Below are positions 57,773-64,000 of a DNA stretch of 64,000 bases, piece by piece; the stretch's first letter is position 1, and every line of letters begins with the position of its first letter. This stretch comes from Saccharibacillus alkalitolerans (GTDB lineage: Bacteria; Bacillota; Bacilli; Paenibacillales; Paenibacillaceae). The stretch spans positions 1 to 64,000 of the forward strand of contig NZ_JAAFGS010000002.1 of NCBI RefSeq assembly GCF_011090185.1, read 5' to 3'. The notes under the pieces were generated by a model that searched no databases, was not told the origin of the DNA, and saw only the letters and a program-made list of their open reading frames with translations. The position numbers and the translations under genes were made by a program.

Positions 57773-59995
57773 ATGATCCGACAAAAAAGTGTGATGCGAA
57801 CCCTGGCCGTCCTGCTGATGATCGCCTCGCTCGCGTTTCCGGCAAAGATGTTTGCCGCCACGGGAGACGTCACCTCGATATCGTTCGACGATGCGACGAA
57901 AAAAGAACTGGTCATCGGGCAATCGGCGAAACAGCTGAAGGTCTATGCGACCGTCGAAGGCTCCACCTCCAAAAAAGACGTAACGGCAGCCGCCGCCTGG
58001 ACTTCCTCCGACGAGGACGTCGCGCAGGTCGTGAAAGGTCTCGTCACGCCGAAGACAAGCGGAGACGCGCTTATTACCGCTACGTACGAAGGCGCCGTCG
58101 CGACCATCGAAGTCTCGGCTTCCTATCCTTACACCAAGCTCGCCCTCGAACCTGCCAAAAGCGGTACATATAAACTGGGCGATTCCGAAAAAGAGCTGAA
58201 GATCGTCGCCAAAATGACGGGCGGCGACGAAAAAGACGCCGTTACCGACGTCACTTCCCTCGCGACCTGGACCAGCTCCAACACGTCGGCGCTGACCGTC
58301 GACGCCGGACAGATTACGCTGGCAGGCAAAGGAACCGCGACGATCACCGCCAAATACAAAGGCTTGAGCGCAACGTATAAGGCGACGGTCGAACTGCCTT
58401 ACTCGTCCCTGGAGATCCGCGACGACAAAGGCAAAGCTTCCGATCTGGAGCTGCTGATCGGCGACGAAATCAAGCTGAAATCCATTGCTCCGGCTGCCGG
58501 AGGCAGCAGCGAGCATGACGTGACGGCCGATGCGACCTGGAGCACGTCCAACGAATCCGTCGTTGCCGTCGACAAAGGCGCGTTGACCGTCGCCGCGGCC
58601 GGCAAAGCGACGATTACGGTCCAGTATCTGGGCGTCACTTCCAAAGTCGACGTGTACGTGCGTTCCCCGTACGAGGCGCTGCTGCTGGTTCCTTCGGAAT
58701 CGGTGACCCTTTTCCTGGGCGAAACGCTCGATCTGAAAGCCGAAGTGCGCGATCGCGCCAATTCGTCGCTTGACGTATCCGCTTCTTCCAAGTGGACGTC
58801 GAGCAGCCAGCTTGCCGCTACGGTCGACGGCGGCAAAGTAACGGCCAAGGCAGTAGGCAGCACGACGATCAAAGCCGACTACAGCGGCATCTCCAAAGAC
58901 GTCAAGGTCGCCGTTTATCCGACGCTGAAGTCGCTGGAGTCCGCCAAAGACGAAACCGAGCTGTACAAAGGCGAATCCGAAGCTCTGCCGAAGATCAGCG
59001 GAATCAAGCTGGACAACTCCAAGCTTGATCTGAGCAGCGACGTCAAATGGACTTCCGCCGACGACGAAGTCGTTCATATCGAGAACGGAAAACTGGTCGC
59101 CAAATCGGCCGGAACCGTCACCCTGACCGCCTCTCTCCCGGACGTCGCTTCCGTCACTACGCCGTCCGGCGACGTATCGGTACGCGGCAAGACCGTTGAA
59201 TTCAAAGTTACGGTCAACGAGAAAGTGCTTGTTCTGATCGGTCCCGACGAAACGCTCAGCCTGATCGTCGGCGATACGGACTCTCTGCCGACCGTTAGCG
59301 CGGTGTGGGAAGACGGAGAGGAAAAAGACATTTCTTCGCTGGTCAAGTGGACGGTCAGCGGCTCGAACGCCGTGATCAAGACGACCGACAAAGGCCAGGA
59401 GATCAAAGGTCTGATCAAAGGTTCCGCGACGCTGAAAGGCACTTACTTGAACAAGTCGATCACCGTCCCGGTAAGAATCGAACAAAAGATCACCAAAATC
59501 GTCGTCGAGCCGACTTCGATTCAGCTTAACATCAAGTCCAGCAAGGCGATCAAAGTCACCGGCTATTTCGCGGACGGCTCCAAAGTCTCGCTGGGCAGCA
59601 AAGTGGGCTGGGAATCCTCCAATCCGCAGGTCGCCTCCATTACGACTTCTTCCGTGAAGGGCGTCTCGGAAGGCACGGCCAGATTGAGCGGTTCGTATCA
59701 GGGCATTCCGCTGACGGTCGACGTCAGCGTCGTGCCGAAGCTCACCAAGCTGACGGTCGACGAAAAATCGCTGAAGCTCGCTCCGGGCGCCGGCAAGACC
59801 GTCGTCGTGACGGCTGCCTACGATACCGGAGTAACCGCCAACGTAGCCGCCCAGACGGCTTGGACCAGTTCCAAGCCTTCCGTAGCCACGATCTCGGCTT
59901 CCGGCCAAATCTCGGCTGTCGCCGAAGGCCGAGCGACGATCAAAGGCAAGTTCGGAAACAAAACGGTTACCGTTTCGGTAACGGTCAAGAAGTAA
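57773..59995 (+). CDS. Secreted BIG2-repeat surface protein
   Basis: This exported protein of about 740 residues has a signal peptide (residues 1-29, cleavage near KMFAA) and about eight consecutive BIG2-type Ig-like domains of 80-95 residues. The repeat pattern xxWTSSxxxVAxVxxGxVTxxxxGxATITAxYxG recurs throughout, for example WTSSNTSALTVDAGQITLAG. No SLH domain, sortase motif or enzymatic domain is visible, so attachment may be non-covalent or the protein released. The ATG after GAAGGAGA was chosen over an upstream TTG. Confidence 0.92.
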   Translation: MIRQKSVMRTLAVLLMIASLAFPAKMFAATGDVTSISFDDATKKELVIGQSAKQLKVYATVEGSTSKKDVTAAAAWTSSDEDVAQVVKGLVTPKTSGDALITATYEGAVATIEVSASYPYTKLALEPAKSGTYKLGDSEKELKIVAKMTGGDEKDAVTDVTSLATWTSSNTSALTVDAGQITLAGKGTATITAKYKGLSATYKATVELPYSSLEIRDDKGKASDLELLIGDEIKLKSIAPAAGGSSEHDVTADATWSTSNESVVAVDKGALTVAAAGKATITVQYLGVTSKVDVYVRSPYEALLLVPSESVTLFLGETLDLKAEVRDRANSSLDVSASSKWTSSSQLAATVDGGKVTAKAVGSTTIKADYSGISKDVKVAVYPTLKSLESAKDETELYKGESEALPKISGIKLDNSKLDLSSDVKWTSADDEVVHIENGKLVAKSAGTVTLTASLPDVASVTTPSGDVSVRGKTVEFKVTVNEKVLVLIGPDETLSLIVGDTDSLPTVSAVWEDGEEKDISSLVKWTVSGSNAVIKTTDKGQEIKGLIKGSATLKGTYLNKSITVPVRIEQKITKIVVEPTSIQLNIKSSKAIKVTGYFADGSKVSLGSKVGWESSNPQVASITTSSVKGVSEGTARLSGSYQGIPLTVDVSVVPKLTKLTVDEKSLKLAPGAGKTVVVTAAYDTGVTANVAAQTAWTSSKPSVATISASGQISAVAEGRATIKGKFGNKTVTVSVTVKK

Positions 59996-60023
59996 GCCAA
60001 GCGCAGCGACTGCCTGCGCATCA

Positions 60024-60066
60024 AGCGGATGCCGCTCCTCGCACGAGGATGCGGCATCCGCTTTTT
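60024..60066 (+). terminator. Terminator after the BIG2 gene
   Basis: AGCGGATGCCGC-CCTCG and CGAGG-GCGGCATCCGCT form a long stem followed by TTTT. The remaining 300 bp before the chemoreceptor gene hold nothing I can support apart from its AGGAGG site. Confidence 0.9.
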
Positions 60067-60372
60067 CGCGTTCTCGCCCGTCCTATTCGGCGCTCCGAGC
60101 TCGCCGTTTTGTTCCTTTCTTTTCTCCCCTCAACTCTTTCTTTTCATGAATAATTTGGTTGTTATGGATTCCGTATTGATTAAAATTTTCGGCGTTTCTA
60201 TTTCTTGAGATTTTTATCACAGCAACCCTTTGTCCGATCTTGCAGGATATGAACGTATGATACAACTCGGGATTCCTCCGGCCATTCGTCCACTCCGGCT
60301 TTATTCGTTCCGAATGACGGCGGCGGCAGGCACGACGTTGTTCAAAGGCACTTTTAGGAGGCACAAACGATT

Positions 60373-62064
60373 ATGAAATTAGCCGGAAAAATCACCAGCG
60401 CCATTGTATCCCTATTCCTTGTGATCGGGTTGGCCGTCGGCCTGCTCGCGTACCGCGCCGCTTACGGACAAGTCGACGAAGCCGTCGGCATCGAACTCGT
60501 CGGCTGCGCCAACATCACGACCGGGCTGGTCGATCCTGCCGACGTCGAAGCGCTCGCGGCGGGCAGCAGCTCCAAGCTCGAACAGATTCAAGACAAGATC
60601 GACTGGATTCACGAACACAAGCCGATCTTCAAAGAAGCCTTCATCCTGTCGCTAGACGGAAAAATTTTGGCGGCCGACTCCAATCTCAGGGAGCGCGGAT
60701 ACAAAGCCGGCGATCCCTTTTATTTCTCCGACGAAGATCGTCAAATGGCGGCGACCATGTCCCATGGCGTCTATTCGAAAGTGTATACATACGACGGAGT
60801 CGGATTGAAAACGGGATACGGTCCCATTTATTCGGGCGAGGGCAATAACCGGAAAGTCGTCGCGCTTATGGCCATCAACTTCGATTCTTCGATTATTCGG
60901 GAGCGTACGCTCTCCGTATTCGAACTCCCGCTGCTGATCGGCGCCCTGCTGCTTACGGCCGCGCTGATCGCCGTATACTTCATTATCCGCCGCATGGTGT
61001 CGCCGGTCGTTCGCCTATCCGAACAGACGCGTTTATTGGCCAGGGGAGACCTCACGCTGGAGATGCCCGTTCGCGGCCGGGACGAGACCGCCATGCTCGC
61101 CTCCGACTTCAATGCGATGGCCGCCAGTTTCCGCAGCATCTTGACGGAAGTCCGGGACAGCTCGCATCAGGTCGCTGCCGCTTCCGAACAGCTTACGGCC
61201 AGCGCGGGGCAGACGGGGCAGGCCGGCGAACGCATTCACGACGTCGCGATGAATCTGGAAGACGAAGCGTCCCTGCAGCGCGCTTCCCTCTCGGAAAGTT
61301 CCGAACTGCTGACGCAGATTTCCGTTTTCGCCGAGCAGGTGCTCGGCAGAGTCGAAGACCTTGCGCGCAGCGCTTCGGAATCGGAACGGCATTCCCATAC
61401 GGCGGGCGGCGACCTGGAACAAGCCGCGCTCCAGATTAACCTGACAAGCGAAGCGCTTGGCGTACTTAAGTCTTCGATCGAAGACATGCGTGCGCACTCC
61501 CAAGAAATTCGGCATATTCTGGGCGTGATCACCGAAATTTCGGAAGAGACGCATCTGCTCGCGCTGAACGCAGCCATCGAAGCGGCGCGCGCCGGCGAAC
61601 ACGGCCGGGGATTTGCCGTCGTATCGGACAATATTCGCAAGCTGTCGGAGCGCTCGAGTTCGTCCGTCCGGCAAATTCACGGCATTATCGAATCGACACT
61701 GGGACAGATCGAAGCCGCGGCCGGCTCCATGAATTCCGTATCCGCCGCCGCGGACCGCGGAACCCGCACCTTCGCTTCCGCTTCCGAATCGTTCGGCGCG
61801 ATCCGGAGCGCCTGGTCGGCTTCCAAGACCAATGCCGGCGCGGCCATGACCGACGTCAAGCGCTTGGCCGAAGATGCCGGCTCCGTGGCGCAGCGGATCA
61901 AACTCATCTCCTCGATCGCCGACGGTACGTATGAACGGGCACAGCTGTTGGCCGGCTCGTCGGGCGAGCAGCATGCCTCCATGCAGGAGATCCAGGCTTC
62001 TTCCGCCATGCTGTCGCATCTGTCCGAGGATTTGTTTACGCTGGTCGGCCGTTTTAAGATCTGA
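60373..62064 (+). CDS. Methyl-accepting chemotaxis protein
   Basis: This 563-residue chemoreceptor has two membrane helices (about 7-27 and 185-207) that enclose an extracellular sensor resembling a single Cache/PAS fold (about 30-180; [21 protein letters not shown]). A HAMP domain (about 208-260) leads to a signalling domain with the hairpin tip [39 protein letters not shown] near residue 395. It ends soon after the signalling helices and has no visible CheR-binding tail. The ligand is unknown. Confidence 0.95.
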   Translation: MKLAGKITSAIVSLFLVIGLAVGLLAYRAAYGQVDEAVGIELVGCANITTGLVDPADVEALAAGSSSKLEQIQDKIDWIHEHKPIFKEAFILSLDGKILAADSNLRERGYKAGDPFYFSDEDRQMAATMSHGVYSKVYTYDGVGLKTGYGPIYSGEGNNRKVVALMAINFDSSIIRERTLSVFELPLLIGALLLTAALIAVYFIIRRMVSPVVRLSEQTRLLARGDLTLEMPVRGRDETAMLASDFNAMAASFRSILTEVRDSSHQVAAASEQLTASAGQTGQAGERIHDVAMNLEDEASLQRASLSESSELLTQISVFAEQVLGRVEDLARSASESERHSHTAGGDLEQAALQINLTSEALGVLKSSIEDMRAHSQEIRHILGVITEISEETHLLALNAAIEAARAGEHGRGFAVVSDNIRKLSERSSSSVRQIHGIIESTLGQIEAAAGSMNSVSAAADRGTRTFASASESFGAIRSAWSASKTNAGAAMTDVKRLAEDAGSVAQRIKLISSIADGTYERAQLLAGSSGEQHASMQEIQASSAMLSHLSEDLFTLVGRFKI

Positions 62065-62098
62065 GCGGAGAAAAATCGCCGTTCGGATCGAACAAACC

Positions 62099-62160
62099 AA
62101 AAAAACGCTGCTCTCCTCTCTGCCGGCGCGGCGCCGAAAGAGAGGAAGGCAGCGTTTTGG
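62099..62160. terminator. Bidirectional terminator
   Basis: AAAACGCTGC-TCCTCTCT and AGAGAGGA-GCAGCGTTTT form a long stem between the convergent chemoreceptor gene and a 53-codon gene, with T runs on both sides. Confidence 0.85.
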
Positions 62161-62193
62161 TTTTGTTGACAGGGTTTCCGCCGTGTCCGGCAC

Positions 62194-62355
62194 TTATCCC
62201 AACTGCTTCGCAGCCGACTTCTCCGAGACGGCCAGAAGGTTGGTATCCTCGTTCACGGGACGGAACGTGACGCTGTCGAGCAGCAGGCCGTTGCCTACCG
62301 GTTCTCCGTTCACCGTCACCGTGATTTTTTTAAAGTTCGTATTTGTCGTATACAT
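62194..62355 (-). CDS. Putative 53-residue protein with a stalk-like beta motif
   Basis: A 53-codon frame with GGAG about nine bases before its ATG begins MYTTNTNFKKITVTVNGEP and ends KSAAKQLG. The TVNGEPVGNGLLLDSVTFRPV stretch resembles the copper-amine-oxidase N-terminal (stalk) repeat found in many Paenibacillus surface proteins, but there is no signal peptide. It is followed by a terminator, which supports expression. Function is unknown. Confidence 0.6.
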   Translation of the reverse strand: MYTTNTNFKKITVTVNGEPVGNGLLLDSVTFRPVNEDTNLLAVSEKSAAKQLG

Positions 62356-62440
62356 GTCGCTTCACTCCAGTCGATGATTTATAATAAGGGTCCGTCATTC
62401 TATGTAAACCAAATTTTTATCCGAAATTGGTGTTTGAACG

Positions 62441-62465
62441 GGAACTTCGGTACACTAATGACGTA
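62441..62465 (+). promoter_or_regulatory. Candidate ECF (sigma-W-like) promoter
   Basis: GGAAC (62441-62445), a 16-bp spacer and CGTA (62462-62465) fit the sigma-W pattern (TGAAAC-N16-CGTA) in its AAC and CGTA cores. An overlapping TTGAAC-16-TAATGA could also serve sigma-A. Confidence 0.4.
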
Positions 62466-62641
62466 CAATTGACGTATGATCTTTTGCATAAAAACGCTGC
62501 GTGGTCGCGGCGATCCGCCGCCTGCGCTGATTATGTTTACCCGTTCCGTTCGCTCGTCAAACATTTTCCGCCCCGAGCGGACGTCTGCCGCCCGGTCGGC
62601 GTTAACGTACTCGACTTTTTAAATTGAGGTGACCTTTCATC

Positions 62642-63109
62642 ATGAAGCATCGTTTCGCCCGTACTGCCGGCCGGAGCATCGCGGCGGGCCTGCTTACGGC
62701 TCTGCTGCTGCTTCCTGCCGGAAACCGGGCCCAGGCCTGGGAACCGTTCGACAATTTCGTCAACGGGCTTGAGATGTTCGGCCAACTGCCAGGCGAGGTC
62801 AACGAGCTTCGCCAGGGCTATGAGGAAACCGTAGACCAATTGAATGCGGCCAAAGCCGATATCCAAGGCTATCGCGACGATATGGACGCTTACAAGCAGC
62901 AAATCACCCAGCTGAACGAACAAAACGTGCGGCTCGACGAACAAAACCGGCAGCTGCAGCAGACGGTGGCCGCTTTGAATGCCGCGCAAAAAGAACGCGA
63001 ACGCAGCGCACGGACGATGAAGTTCATCATTTTCATTCTCGTCGGCCTGTTTGTCGGCTATTTCCTGTTGATCCGCGTGCTGCGTCTCGGATTGCGCGGC
63101 AGACGTTGA
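62642..63109 (+). CDS. Exported coiled-coil protein with C-terminal membrane anchor
   Basis: This 155-residue protein has a signal sequence (about 1-32, cleavage near RAQAW), a coiled coil (about 55-118; repeated LNEQNVRLDEQNRQLQQ heptads) and a C-terminal membrane helix (about 126-148) followed by basic residues. No family is recognised. It is 13 bp upstream of the AIM24 gene, so the two form an operon. The design suggests a membrane scaffold or stress-response partner of the AIM24 protein. Confidence 0.75.
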   Translation: MKHRFARTAGRSIAAGLLTALLLLPAGNRAQAWEPFDNFVNGLEMFGQLPGEVNELRQGYEETVDQLNAAKADIQGYRDDMDAYKQQITQLNEQNVRLDEQNRQLQQTVAALNAAQKERERSARTMKFIIFILVGLFVGYFLLIRVLRLGLRGRR

Positions 63110-63122
63110 TCGGAGGCCTTTT

Positions 63123-63830
63123 ATGAACATTATCCACGAACAATCGGGCGATTCTTTCGGGGCGCAGGCCTACACGTTCGAGCTCGATGTCGGCGATGCC
63201 GCCCACGTGCTGCATCCGCAGCAGGTGATCGCCTACCGCGGCGATCCGCGGGGACGCAGCGACCGCCTGCTGGAGATCAGCCGCATGATGCGCAAGCGCA
63301 AGCTGATCCGCGCCGATTTCGGCGGCCGCTGTACGTTCACCGCCGTCCTGCCGGCCGGATTCGGCCTGCAGACGCTCGAGCTGGCCGGGGGCAGCGATAT
63401 GCTGTACGACTTCCGCCAGCTGTTCTTCTATACGGACGGCATCGAGATGAAGAGCAAAATTCTGAAGCTGAAAAATATGCTGATTACCCAGGACGCGATC
63501 AAAATGAAATTTTCCGGCGAAGGACAGATCGGCATTATGACGCAGGGAACGGTTTTTCGGGCCGAACTCCACGAAAAGGAACCGCTCTTCGTCAATGCCG
63601 GCAGCATCCTCGCCTATCCCGAGAACGCCAGGCTTGATCTCGCCGTTTACGGCAACCACCTCGCGAGCCAGCATATGAACTATCATTGGAAAATGACCGG
63701 CCGCGGCCATGTGCTGCTTCAGGCCGGAGGCACGCGCAGCCAGGAACTGCGCGAACATATGGAAGATGACGGATTGGTCAAGCGGATCTTGCGGGAAGCC
63801 ATCCCTTTCGGCAATGTATTTATTAAATAG
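63123..63830 (+). CDS. AIM24-family protein
   Basis: This 235-residue protein of the AIM24/TIGR00266-like double-stranded beta-helix family includes MKFSGEGQIGIMTQGTVFRAEL and PLFVNAGSILAYPENARLDLAVY. GGAGG precedes the ATG. Bacterial members are of unknown function; mitochondrial AIM24 affects inner-membrane organisation. The coiled-coil membrane protein encoded just upstream is a likely partner. Confidence 0.88.
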   Translation: MNIIHEQSGDSFGAQAYTFELDVGDAAHVLHPQQVIAYRGDPRGRSDRLLEISRMMRKRKLIRADFGGRCTFTAVLPAGFGLQTLELAGGSDMLYDFRQLFFYTDGIEMKSKILKLKNMLITQDAIKMKFSGEGQIGIMTQGTVFRAELHEKEPLFVNAGSILAYPENARLDLAVYGNHLASQHMNYHWKMTGRGHVLLQAGGTRSQELREHMEDDGLVKRILREAIPFGNVFIK

Positions 63831-63854
63831 CTTTGAAAATCCCCCCGAACAGCC

Positions 63855-63895
63855 CAAAAAAACCGCCTCCCGCGTACGGGACAAGGCGGTTTTCG
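63855..63895. terminator. Bidirectional terminator
   Basis: AAAACCGCCT and AGGCGGTTTT flank a CGCG-containing loop, with T runs on both strands, between the AIM24 gene and the gene cut by the window edge. Confidence 0.85.
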
Positions 63896-63922
63896 CTGTG
63901 CAGGCTTCTGCTTCTCGGCTCC

Positions 63923-64000
63923 TTACTCTGCTTCGTGCTCCATCGTATCCCAAGCCGCGTCGACCAGGTTATCGAACGCTTCGTCGTCGTTCTCGATATG
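63923..64000 (-). CDS. Partial gene, C-terminal end only
   Basis: The last 25 codons of a minus-strand gene enter from the right edge and end with an acidic stretch (FDNLVDAAWDTMEHEAE). The stop codon sits about 28 bp before the shared terminator. Too little is visible to assign a family. Confidence 0.6.
   Translation of the reverse strand, partial: HIENDDEAFDNLVDAAWDTMEHEAE

Noticed and set aside
60067-60372. Cyclic-di-GMP riboswitch upstream of the chemoreceptor
   Set aside because: I looked for the conserved GEMM pairing regions and did not find them.

Overview
The window looks like chromosomal DNA of a moderately GC-rich Bacillota, most likely a Paenibacillaceae member (Paenibacillus or Saccharibacillus type). 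The reasons are strong AGGAGG-type ribosome sites, TTGACA/TATAAT-like promoters, a CIRCE-controlled groES-groEL operon, LicT-type antitermination, S-layer-homology and BIG2 surface proteins, and a tsaE-tsaB-rimI-tsaD / ABC-F / groE neighbourhood resembling the ydi-gro region of Bacillus subtilis. I saw no rRNA, tRNA, CRISPR array or insertion sequence.

Layout. 1-5.7 kb: two thioredoxin-fold genes, an MBL hydrolase, a GntR-Lrp regulator pair, a Gfo/Idh/MocA oxidoreductase and a dicarboxylate/amino-acid symporter. 5.8-10.9 kb: a beta-glucoside utilisation locus in which each of three genes (6-phospho-beta-glucosidase, licT, bglP) has its own antiterminator/terminator leader. 11-16.5 kb: a PAS-GAF-GGDEF-EAL protein, a small XRE/membrane-protein pair and an S-layer-anchored Ig-like protein. 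16.6-28 kb: groEL-groES, a molybdopterin-type protein, 5-formyl-THF cyclo-ligase, an ABC-F ATPase, the t6A/RimI operon and an ABC exporter. 28-33 kb: gltB without an adjacent gltD. 33-51.4 kb: accessory and housekeeping genes including a YhgE/Pip protein with its TetR regulator, a SleB-like hydrolase, an ECF sigma/anti-sigma pair, ThpR, a YihY-family protein, a MocR regulator, an ABC exporter, a flavin monooxygenase and an HD phosphohydrolase. 51.5-57.6 kb: prophage-type lysis and immunity genes (small membrane protein, amidase, holin, ArpU regulator, XRE repressor, ImmA-type protease) interleaved with ribosomal protein L31 type B and a second ECF sigma/anti-sigma pair. 57.7-64 kb: a BIG2 surface protein, a chemoreceptor, a coiled-coil/AIM24 pair and a gene cut by the window edge.

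The non-coding signals are the most interesting part. A cluster of seven DnaA-box matches in about 250 bp lies between the convergent ABC-F and tsaD genes. The lysis/immunity genes have a LexA-type box beside ImmA and phased repeats in front of ArpU. The ABC-F gene is preceded by a possible leader peptide and terminator. gltB has a long leader. The bglP-GGDEF gap holds a run of hairpins. Three short genes of 26, 54 and 53 codons look real. All calls are by reading alone; no database search or folding calculation was run.
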